Part shown: positions 1-4,995 of the stretch, piece by piece
How the letters are laid out: each line of letters starts with the position of its first letter
How positions within the stretch are numbered: the stretch's first letter is position 1
Source: Firmicutes bacterium UBA5500
GTDB taxonomy: Bacteria > Bacillota > UBA994 > UBA5500
Assembly: GCA_002427055.1 (NCBI GenBank)
Contig: DIPA01000118.1
Location: 1,546 to 6,739, forward strand
DNA length: 5,194 nucleotides
Reading direction: 5' to 3'
The notes under the pieces: generated by a model
Seen by the model: the letters and a program-made list of their open reading frames with translations, nothing else
Database searches by the model: none
Told to the model about the DNA's origin: nothing
Translations under genes and position numbers: made by a program

Positions 1-39
1 GTAATCAATAACTTGCAGCAAGTGGCAGTTGTGAACAGT

Positions 40-66
40 AAAAAGAGGCTTGCCTTACGGCAAGCC
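40..66 (-). terminator. Rho-independent terminator of the acidic secreted protein gene
   Basis: A perfect 8-bp stem (GGCTTGCC / GGCAAGCC, 47-54 and 59-66) closes a 4-nt loop. Read on the minus strand it is followed by TC and then five T residues (44-40). It starts about 18 bases after the stop codon of the minus-strand gene ending at 84, so it fits as that gene's transcription terminator. The plus-strand side has no T tract. Confidence 0.9.
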
Positions 67-83
67 ACCCCTTCATGTTATGT

Positions 84-1235
84 CTAGACGAGGTCTTCGG
101 TTGGTTCTTCCGGCTCTTCGGGTTCAACTATCTCGTCATCCACGCTTGGCTCAGTAGGCTTTACAGGAGCTTCCGGGTCAGCATCATCAGCTGGTTCTTC
201 TGGTTCCGCTGGCGCTTCTGGGTCTTCCGTATCACCTGGCTCGATTGGCTCCTCTTTGGGCTCCTCTGCAACCTGATCGTCCTCCAACTGCACAGAAATA
301 GTAAGGTTGCCTTCTGCATCGGCTACAACTGTTGCCAACATAACATCACGCAAGAAGGAAGCATATGACGTTAACTCTGCCGGCATAACACTCAGCTGCT
401 CGCCGGTAAAGGCGATACCGTTAACCAAAACTTGCTTATCAGCTACCAGAGTGAGTGTCATTTTATCAAAGAGAAGCTTCGTTTCGCCTGTTTCAGTCTC
501 GACGATAACGGCAGCGTCAAGCATATCTGCCAACTGCTGTGGGCCAAGCACTAAGCTTTGCTCTGCATTCGCTTCTGGCAGTTCGGCGTCCCATAACTCC
601 TGGAGCCCTTTATTAAAGAAGCGATGCAGGATCTTCAGCTCTGGCTTCTCCTCGGCAGGGGCACTTTCTATTAGTTGGGAAAGATGGTCCAAAATAGTTT
701 CCCTCTCTGCCTTAATAGCTAGCTCAACGGCTTCATGCTCCCACTCGCGCACCTTGGCTTCGCCGTGCGCAATCATCTCCTGTGCTTTAGCCTCAAACTC
801 TAGGGCCTTGCGCTGGCCATGAGCTAAGAAGTGCTCCGCCTTCTTAGGATTCTTGGCGGCTTTCGCTTCTGCATCTGCGAGGAACCGAGCCGCTTTCAGC
901 CGAAACTCTGCAGCAATAGTTTGTTTTGCTGCCAATTGCTGTTTGGCCTCGGTTAGTTCCTCTTCCACCTCATCAAGCTCTGCTTCTTCTTCTAGCTCGT
1001 CTTCGTCATCAACGTCTTCATCAAGTAACTCTTCTTCGTCGTCGACTTCCTCAGCCTCATCCAGCTGTAAGGTTTGGGCAAAGGCGATTGGCTCTTGCCG
1101 ATGCTTGGCCAAGCCGATACCGTTACCCTTACCCGGGTGAAGCTTGTGTGAAGGCGCAGCTGCAACGACTGCCAAATTGCTTACCATCAGCAAGCAAACC
1201 AGCATCGCTACGCACACCTTCCTTAGGTTTTTCAC
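84..1235 (-). CDS. Secreted, highly acidic helix-rich protein under c-di-GMP riboswitch control
   Basis: The protein has 383 residues. The start chosen is GTG at 1235-1233, because a strong GAGGAGGGA site (1249-1241) lies 5 nt before it and a signal peptide follows at once; the longer ATG frame to 1298 would run through the terminator hairpin of the leader. Residues 1-27 form a signal peptide with basic KNLRK, a hydrophobic core and a likely cut after AVVAAA. Residues 59-93 are extremely acidic, 26 of 35 being Asp or Glu. Residues 95-215 are rich in Ala, Glu and Lys and look like long amphipathic helices or coiled coil. Residues 228-320 look like a mixed alpha/beta domain containing TLTLVADKQVLVNG. 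Residues 323-383 are a Pro/Glu/Asp-rich tail with PEEP-like repeats. I see no LPxTG motif, C-terminal membrane helix or surface-layer repeat, so it is probably released or held by charge. The helical part is loosely reminiscent of DUF5667-type extracellular proteins, but I cannot assign a family. A role at the cell surface or in the matrix is inferred from the riboswitch. Confidence 0.88.
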   Translation of the reverse strand: MKNLRKVCVAMLVCLLMVSNLAVVAAAPSHKLHPGKGNGIGLAKHRQEPIAFAQTLQLDEAEEVDDEEELLDEDVDDEDELEEEAELDEVEEELTEAKQQLAAKQTIAAEFRLKAARFLADAEAKAAKNPKKAEHFLAHGQRKALEFEAKAQEMIAHGEAKVREWEHEAVELAIKAERETILDHLSQLIESAPAEEKPELKILHRFFNKGLQELWDAELPEANAEQSLVLGPQQLADMLDAAVIVETETGETKLLFDKMTLTLVADKQVLVNGIAFTGEQLSVMPAELTSYASFLRDVMLATVVADAEGNLTISVQLEDDQVAEEPKEEPIEPGDTEDPEAPAEPEEPADDADPEAPVKPTEPSVDDEIVEPEEPEEPTEDLV

Positions 1236-1247
1236 TTTTATCCCTCC

Positions 1248-1304
1248 TCGTGATTTGACAAGAAAGTCGCCCTCCTGCTGTAGTGGGCGACCTGTCAATC
1301 ACGA
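1248..1304 (-). terminator. Expression platform: nested terminator hairpin between aptamer and ribosome binding site
   Basis: On the minus strand a 7-bp core stem GTCGCCC / GGGCGAC (1291-1285 with 1272-1266) is followed by TTTCTT. An outer stem of about 12 bp with one bulged base (1304-1293 with 1260-1248) encloses it and reaches the first two bases of the Shine-Dalgarno sequence. The structure could therefore stop transcription and also mask the ribosome binding site. It lies directly after the c-di-GMP aptamer, as expected for a riboswitch expression platform. The T tract is modest, so a translational contribution is possible. Confidence 0.72.
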
Positions 1305-1307
1305 TCG

Positions 1308-1404
1308 CCTCCCATTCAGCAACCGGCTATCATGGCTTCTTCAGCTTTAGACCCTTGGCTTTGCGTCTGCCGCTTTCGCGGCATTTGCCTTTATTAATGG
1401 GGAT
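1308..1404 (-). promoter_or_regulatory. Cyclic-di-GMP-I (GEMM-I) riboswitch aptamer
   Basis: On the minus strand the aptamer starts with a P1 stem CCCATT / AATGGG (1401-1396 with 1316-1311). Next comes AAAGGCAAA and a TGCCGC-GAAA-GCGGCA hairpin with the GAAA tetraloop typical of the family. After it come the conserved GACGCAAAGCC block, AGGGTCTAAAGC, the hairpin GCTGAAGAAGC, and the closing ATGATAGCCGGTTGC. These match the known GEMM-I consensus in order and spacing, including tetraloop and tetraloop receptor. The ligand of this family is bis-(3'-5')-cyclic-di-GMP. The aptamer lies in the leader of the acidic secreted protein, about 75 bases before its start codon. Confidence 0.95.
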
Positions 1405-1428
1405 GGCTTTCTTGCCTAAAGGTGCAAG

Positions 1429-1450
1429 CTGATAGTTTGCTGCGCAACTA
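1429..1450 (-). other. Perfect hairpin at the 5' end of the riboswitch leader
   Basis: An inverted repeat TGATAGTT / AACTATCA (8 bp) encloses a loop of about 8 nt just upstream of the aptamer on the minus strand. It may be a 5' stabilising hairpin of the leader RNA. There is no T tract, so it is not a terminator. Confidence 0.5.
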
Positions 1451-1483
1451 TCACTTTGCTACCCGCAACGCATAGGCATTGCT

Positions 1484-1512
1484 AGTTTATATTTTCTACC
1501 TGCTAGGCCCAA
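1484..1512 (-). promoter_or_regulatory. Possible sigma-A-type promoter for the riboswitch transcript
   Basis: On the minus strand TTGGGC (1512-1507) lies 17 bases before TAAACT (1489-1484), with an overlapping TATAAA at 15 bases. The match is only moderate. The position, about 80 bases upstream of the aptamer, is reasonable. The -35 element overlaps the arm of a proposed alternative hairpin, so the promoter could equally be further upstream. Confidence 0.3.
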
Positions 1513-1527
1513 ACCCTCTAAGGTTTT

Positions 1528-1573
1528 AGAAAAATGGGCCCTAACCAAGGCTTTCGCCTCAGCTCTAGGCCCA
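1528..1573 (-). terminator. Terminator-like hairpin upstream of the riboswitch, with a competing partner
   Basis: On the minus strand TGGGCC (1573-1568) pairs with GGCCCA (1540-1535), followed immediately by TTTTTCT. Inside is a second stem AGGC-GAAA-GCCT. This has the form of an intrinsic terminator. A second copy of TGGGCC (1511-1506) lies downstream and can pair with the same GGCCCA, helped by an inner TCTAA / TTAGA stem, which would dismantle the terminator. It may end an upstream minus-strand transcript (see the repeat at 1616) or work as an attenuator. Confidence 0.55.
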
Positions 1574-1615
1574 AAGCACTATGCCAATTAAAGGTTATAC
1601 AAGAGAAAGCTAGGT

Positions 1616-1630
1616 TCTAGAGATATTGCT
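1616..1630. repeat. 15-bp direct repeat, copy 1
   Basis: The sequence TCTAGAGATATTGCT is identical to 5153-5167 and in the same orientation. Read on the minus strand, both copies encode the same C-terminal residues and stop codon (QYL-stop). Here the frame is closed by a stop about 20 codons upstream, so this copy would be a fragment. Around it, 1574-1659 holds no gene that I can support. Confidence 0.6.
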
Positions 1631-1659
1631 GTAGCAAACTGCGGACTGGCGACTCAACA

Positions 1660-1752
1660 AGGATTCTCGAGTGCAATTACCGAATGGTATATCAGTTGGA
1701 ATCCTCAATTTCCACCATCTTTTGTCTTTAAGCAGGTAAGCCACGGACCTGC
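1660..1752 (+). other. Structured leader of the metallopeptidase gene (two hairpins)
   Basis: AGGATTC (1660-1666) pairs with GAATCCT (1699-1705). The same arm extends through CAA/TTG and TACC-GAAT-GGTA. A second hairpin GCAGGT / ACCTGC lies at 1732-1737 and 1747-1752. Both lie 35 or more bases before the start codon of the gene at 1788. I recognise no known riboswitch, T-box or terminator here; a regulatory role is only a possibility. Confidence 0.35.
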
Positions 1753-1787
1753 GGATATTGGGAAGAGACCACTAAAGGAGGTACCCT

Positions 1788-2957
1788 ATGGGTAAGAGAT
1801 TGATTGCCACCTGTCTGCTAGTATCTTTTTGCCTACTAGCCGCCCAACCAGCAACAGCTAATAGCCCGCATCAGTTGGCCCCAAGAATCTCACCGGAGAT
1901 AGAACTGCTAGCCGGAGTGCTTGCGCAGACCACATGGATGGAAACAAGGGGCCCACGAGGCAAAGGCAACGAGTATTTCCGCGCTCTGCGCGACTACTTC
2001 GCCCCTTATAAAGGGCATGAAGCAATAGCCATTGCTCAAGAGCTTACTAACCTCGGCTTTACGTATGACGCACCTGTCGGCTTCATCTGTCACCTGGGGC
2101 CGCTGCCGGAGCTGGAAGTGAAGTATGAATATTCGAGCTACCTAATTGAGCGGGCGCAGGGTCGTGACCGCTTAGAACGATTCCGGCTCGCCTTGGCCAA
2201 CCTGGCGCGAGAAGCAAGCTTCTTGGATTTCTATAATTCCTGGCTACCGCAGTTTAATGAATGGATTGCCGCTGTTGAATTCAACGGGGACATGATAACT
2301 GAATGGTTGGAAAGCTTCTTTGGGAAACAGGCTTCCGAGTTTCACCTCATCTTTGCACCTGCTATGTTCCCTGGTGGAGGCTACGGAGCTATCATTGAGG
2401 CCCCTGATGAAGAGTTAGTTTCGTATCAGATACTGAGGGAGCGGGGAACTAGCTCATGGGCACCGGCTCTTCCGTCTGGCCGTGATTTACAATACCTTTC
2501 ATTACACGAGTGGGGGCATTCCTTCGTAAATCCTGTTCTTGACGCACAAGCAGATGAAGTTAGCAAACTGCAGTCGCTACTTATGCCAGTTGCAAATATA
2601 ATGAGGCGTCAAGCCTACCCGACTATACATGTCTTCATGAGCGAACAAGTCTTAAGAGCCGTAACCACCCTGGCGGCTGAGGAACTATATGGAGAGGAAG
2701 TCTATCAAGAGTGGCTGCAGAACGAAGAAAACGCGGGTTTTTACCTTACCAAAGATGTAATAGAGATACTACGCGAGTACAAAAGCAACTGTGATATCTA
2801 TCCGAATTTCGAGAGCTATGTCCCCACACTACTAGAACACCTCGCGGCCCTGAAAGTACCAGCCGTATGTTGGTGTAAAGCATGGCCCTGGTTTTTCGTG
2901 CTGCCTTTCTTCGGCCTATTTCTGTATATCAGGAGGCTCCGCAACAGTATACAATGA
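1788..2957 (+). CDS. Putative DUF4932-family zinc metallopeptidase, secreted and membrane-anchored
   Basis: The protein has 389 residues. The start ATG has a strong AAAGGAGG site (1774-1781) six bases before it. Residues 1-25 are a signal peptide (basic GKR, hydrophobic core, ATA-N cut region). The motif LSLHEWGHSFVNP places the zinc-binding HExxH at H240-E241-xx-H244, which is the hallmark of DUF4932 proteins and related metallopeptidases. E286 in SEQVLRAV, about 42 residues later, is a good candidate for the third zinc ligand. Residues 366-382 (WPWFFVLPFFGLFLY) form a membrane segment followed by RRLR, so the protein should sit outside the cell, held by a C-terminal anchor with a short basic tail inside. 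Cys361 and Cys363 lie just before the membrane segment. It is transcribed divergently from the c-di-GMP-controlled acidic protein. The substrate is unknown; peptidase activity is inferred from the motif. Confidence 0.88.
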   Translation: MGKRLIATCLLVSFCLLAAQPATANSPHQLAPRISPEIELLAGVLAQTTWMETRGPRGKGNEYFRALRDYFAPYKGHEAIAIAQELTNLGFTYDAPVGFICHLGPLPELEVKYEYSSYLIERAQGRDRLERFRLALANLAREASFLDFYNSWLPQFNEWIAAVEFNGDMITEWLESFFGKQASEFHLIFAPAMFPGGGYGAIIEAPDEELVSYQILRERGTSSWAPALPSGRDLQYLSLHEWGHSFVNPVLDAQADEVSKLQSLLMPVANIMRRQAYPTIHVFMSEQVLRAVTTLAAEELYGEEVYQEWLQNEENAGFYLTKDVIEILREYKSNCDIYPNFESYVPTLLEHLAALKVPAVCWCKAWPWFFVLPFFGLFLYIRRLRNSIQ

Positions 2958-2994
2958 GCCGGGGGCGTGGAAGAAGGCCTCGGACGCCCCCGGC
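2958..2994 (+). terminator. Very GC-rich hairpin directly after the metallopeptidase stop codon
   Basis: A perfect 11-bp stem GCCGGGGGCGT / ACGCCCCCGGC (2958-2968 with 2984-2994) begins at the base after the TGA stop and closes a 15-nt loop. No T tract follows on either strand. It could be an atypical terminator lacking a U tract, or a 3'-end stabilising or pausing element. Its base composition stands out from the AT-richer flanks. Confidence 0.5.
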
Positions 2995-3324
2995 GGCGAC
3001 AGCCCTCAGTTCGCACGAATATCAACAGCAACAAAGAAGCTTGTCTTCAGGCAGTGTCATTGGTCTATAATGCCGCAGTTTACATCCATGAGCAGCTTGT
3101 TAAAGTCATTTAAGGACCATTTATGAACCCTAGATGATAGATCACTTCTATATATGTGATACCAAGCATGGTAATAGCTACTAGAGTAATAAGATAATAC
3201 AGGAATACGTTGCTATACAGACACGAGTCAATTACACTTGGGCAAAATCTTTGATATTGTTTTCAATCATATCATGTGAGGATACTGTCAGGATGTCGAG
3301 TTTATGTGAGTGGAGGAGGTTAGC
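2995..3324. other. Intergenic region, no gene seen
   Basis: This 330-base stretch contains no credible reading frame on either strand. It holds a TATAAT hexamer at 3065-3070 with only a poorly spaced TTGTCT before it (19 bases), and the palindrome annotated at 3252-3274. It becomes AT-rich towards the right. Confidence 0.5.
3252..3274. promoter_or_regulatory. Palindromic candidate operator upstream of the small membrane protein
   Basis: TGATAT and ATATCA (3252-3257 and 3269-3274) form an inverted repeat around an 11-base AT-rich centre containing TTG/CAA. The left half resembles a Fur half-site (GATAxTG), but the spacing differs from the usual Bacillota Fur box. It lies about 50 bases before the start codon at 3325. 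The regulator is unknown. Confidence 0.25.
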
Positions 3325-3525
3325 ATGAAGAAGCTGGCCATCGCTGGGTTATGCGCTACTATCATTATTACAGGGGTGTTTATTTATTGGGTCGGCACAG
3401 CAGAGCCCCATGAGCAGTTTATAACAACGCCACCCTTGGGCGATAGCTCCCACGTATTAATAGCCGCGGGGACGGTGGACGGTCACTTTGGCTGGTTGCA
3501 GGTTCCTAGGCCACTAGATATATAA
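3325..3525 (+). CDS. Small single-pass membrane or exported protein, function unknown
   Basis: The protein has 66 residues. The start ATG at 3325 is preceded by a strong GGAGGAGGT site (3312-3320), whereas the in-frame upstream GTG at 3310 lies at the edge of that site. Residues 1-3 (MKK) and the hydrophobic segment 4-24 (LAIAGLCATIIITGVFIYWVG) form a membrane anchor or signal sequence. No proper lipobox precedes Cys10. The remaining roughly 40 residues contain PHEQ, TTPPLGD and a GHFGWLQVP tail. I recognise no family. The last 20 bases overlap the 3' end of the convergent gene at 3506, so transcripts would be antisense to each other there. The strong ribosome binding site is the main support. 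Confidence 0.65.
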   Translation: MKKLAIAGLCATIIITGVFIYWVGTAEPHEQFITTPPLGDSSHVLIAAGTVDGHFGWLQVPRPLDI

Positions 3526-3985
3526 AGAAGTGTAGCCCCAGCAGGGAGTAGAGTAAAAGCCACAGGACGGCAAACCAACTGCTTAGCAGACGGATGGCAC
3601 GCTGTTGACCTGCTAACAACGCCTTGAAGCTAGCTATGGCACCGGGGAGAAAAATGAAGACGATCATCCCCCCCAAGTGAAGTTTCTGCAATATCCCCTC
3701 CGACGAAGTTGTAATGCGTGGTGTATGGGTGATAGTCAAGAGCGCACTAGCAAAAACCCCGAAAGCAAAAGGGAGCAGCAGTAAAGCTAGTCGTTGGCTA
3801 ATCTTTTTCAGTTCGAATTGGATGCGACTAGTATCGTCTTGATCTACCATGGCATACACAGAATCCACGATACTAGAAGCGAGTGGGAATGATAGCACGG
3901 CCATTATAGGTGTGGACAGGGCCACCAGTTTCACTAGAGTGTCATAGACGGAGGCTACAGCGGCAACTATATGGTTAATGAACAT
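3506..3985 (-). CDS. Four-helix integral membrane protein, function unknown
   Basis: The protein has 159 residues from the ATG at 3985-3983. A directly adjacent in-frame ATG at 3988 adds one Met, but the second ATG lies at the better distance (7 nt) from the AAGGAGGGA site (3999-3991). Residue positions are approximate. Hydrophobic segments lie at 5-35, 68-90, 102-126 and 133-158, with a charged loop DQDDTSRIQFELKKISQR between the first two. This gives a four-helix membrane protein with few soluble residues. Several His residues lie near the helices (HTP, LHLGG, LHFF), which might suggest a haem- or metal-binding membrane protein of CopD-like type, but I cannot support that. It converges on the small protein gene at 3325 with a 20-bp overlap. 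Confidence 0.8.
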   Translation of the reverse strand: MFINHIVAAVASVYDTLVKLVALSTPIMAVLSFPLASSIVDSVYAMVDQDDTSRIQFELKKISQRLALLLLPFAFGVFASALLTITHTPRITTSSEGILQKLHLGGMIVFIFLPGAIASFKALLAGQQRAIRLLSSWFAVLWLLLYSLLGLHFFIYLVA

Positions 3986-4011
3986 CATTTTCCCTCCTTC
4001 AGAATGGCTAT

Positions 4012-4041
4012 ATAATACAATATTCTCATTTGCGGCAGCAA
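4012..4041 (-). promoter_or_regulatory. Candidate sigma-A promoter for the four-helix membrane protein
   Basis: On the minus strand TTGCTG (4041-4036) and TATTAT (4017-4012) are separated by 18 bases, a good match to the housekeeping consensus. Transcription would begin about 5-15 bases before the ribosome binding site, giving a very short leader. This suggests the gene is not simply co-transcribed with the minus-strand gene at 4233. Confidence 0.5.
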
Positions 4042-4166
4042 AATCCTCTGTTTAGCCTCATTAAGAGCTACTGAGCATGAGTAATTACCGTAGAAAACTG
4101 GCGAAAGGCTGTATGAGGTAATGTTTACATGAATCGGCAGTTCCCAGTTGATCTGCGCACAAGAGA

Positions 4167-4209
4167 GGCGCGTCGCGCCACGTTCATGAAAAACGTTTTG
4201 CGACACGCC
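4167..4209 (-). terminator. Strong stem-loop after the small secreted protein gene
   Basis: GGCGCGTCGC (4167-4176) and GCGACACGCC (4200-4209) form a 10-bp stem with one wobble pair. An inner ACGTT / AACGT stem lies within the loop. On the minus strand it begins about 24 bases after the stop codon of the gene ending at 4233, in the right place for a terminator. The following bases (TCTCTTGTG) are only weakly T-rich, so termination may be partial. Confidence 0.5.
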
Positions 4210-4232
4210 TGTTTAACAGACGCTATAAGCTT

Positions 4233-4571
4233 CTAGCGGAGGAATGGCCAAGGATCTGAACTCTCTTCACCTTCAACCCCATAATATTGCGTAAACCATG
4301 GATGACCAAAAACCCTGTCGGTTATAATCACGTGACTGTTATGGGCAGCGGACCAAGTAAGCAAGTGTCCATGTTCGTTTAAACCAAGAGGCTCAAGATC
4401 GTTAGCTTTTAAGTAATTCGCGAGAGCATCACTCAAACCGAGCTCGGCAGCAGTAACTGTGGCTTTGGCAGCCTTATTAGCTGCTGGCGGAGTGCTGACA
4501 GGCGGCGCCGCTGATGCAACCAAGGCAAACAAGGCCATAATTACCAGCAGTGGGCCCAATACTTTCTTCAT
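4233..4571 (-). CDS. Small secreted protein, function unknown
   Basis: The protein has 112 residues. The ATG start is preceded by an excellent GAGGAGGTGA site (4588-4579). Residues 1-21 form a typical signal peptide (MKK, then a hydrophobic stretch ending VASAA). Residues 22-43 are a Pro/Ala-rich linker. The folded part, about 44-112, contains a short helical region (AAELGLSDALANYLKAND) and then GLNEHGHLLTWSAAHNSHVIITDRVFGHPWFTQYYGVEG. That part is rich in His and aromatic residues (H67, H69, H77, H80 and H90), which might bind a metal or a ligand, but I recognise no family. A stem-loop lies downstream at 4167. Confidence 0.78.
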   Translation of the reverse strand: MKKVLGPLLVIMALFALVASAAPPVSTPPAANKAAKATVTAAELGLSDALANYLKANDLEPLGLNEHGHLLTWSAAHNSHVIITDRVFGHPWFTQYYGVEGEESSDPWPFLR

Positions 4572-4849
4572 ACTGACTTCACCTCCTCATTAGACTTCTT
4601 TCAGTCGGGGAACGACAGCTCACACGGAAAAAGCGCACGCTCCAACTACTATTACTATCTAGGAAGTAACAGAACTGTCCACATGTACAAACCGGAGTAT
4701 TCACGTAGGAGTAAAACTTATCCATCCCCCCACGTTCACCAAAATATTACCACATTTTGCTGTTGATTACAAGTAAATTCTAACTCATTTAACGAATCAG
4801 TTATTAGGTTGTCAGACCAACCGAGCTCATAACGAGGGAGTGTAAATCT
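4572..4849. other. Intergenic stretch, nothing assigned
   Basis: Apart from the ribosome binding site of the gene at 4233..4571, I see no gene, terminator or clear promoter here. The right part may hold further, unrecognisable decay of the transposase remnant next to it. Confidence 0.5.
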
Positions 4850-4990
4850 TTTTGTGTAAATGTTTTCTTCGCTTCGCCTCTGGTAACCCTCAATCGTGTT
4901 GGCAGCATAGATGGCCACCTAATCTCCATCAGGTATTTGAAAAATGTTGTTAGCTCGGCCCAGCTCTTTTCCCAGAAGCGATTGAGCAGC
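4850..4990 (-). pseudogene. Frameshifted remnant of an IS256-family (mutator-type) transposase
   Basis: Three reading frames on the minus strand together restore a conserved C-terminal stretch of IS256-type transposases. SIAS-KR (from 4985) is followed, after a frame change, by WAELTTFFKYLMEIR (4962-4918). A second frame change leads to IYAANTIEGYQRR (4912 to about 4874). Family members typically read WxELxTFFKYPEEIR-xxIYTTNAIEGxNRQLRK in this region. The N-terminal two thirds with the DDE acidic residues are absent, and the sequence decays after the QRR. This is a small, inactive relic. No terminal inverted repeats or target-site duplication could be identified. Confidence 0.75.
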
Positions 4991-4995
4991 GATGC

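Noticed and set aside
307..822. Open frame of 171 codons on the plus strand, Ser-rich
   Set aside because: It lies antisense within the acidic secreted protein gene, has no ribosome binding site, and its Ser richness is the mirror of Ala/Glu codons on the other strand.
853..1258. Two plus-strand frames rich in Ser or in Leu/Arg
   Set aside because: Both are shadows of the GAA/GAT-rich acidic run of the minus-strand gene; there is no start signal.
1236..1298. N-terminal extension of the acidic protein from ATG at 1298
   Set aside because: It would run through the riboswitch terminator and the ribosome binding site, and would put 21 residues before a perfect signal peptide. The GTG at 1235 has the proper site.
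1598..1794. Open plus-strand frame reading RDIAVANCGLATQQG and onwards, overlapping the metallopeptidase start
   Set aside because: No start codon with a ribosome binding site and no recognisable protein; it stops just inside the next gene and is probably open by chance.
2816..3070. Frames on both strands across the end of the metallopeptidase gene and the GC hairpin
   Set aside because: Low-complexity Arg/Pro or Gln/Ser translations, created by the GC hairpin and the overlapping gene.
3985..4206. 73-codon minus-strand frame whose stop overlaps the ATG of the four-helix protein
   Set aside because: It starts with GTG inside a strong stem-loop and has no ribosome binding site. A good promoter for the next gene lies within it, and the translation lacks protein-like features. 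The overlap alone is not enough.
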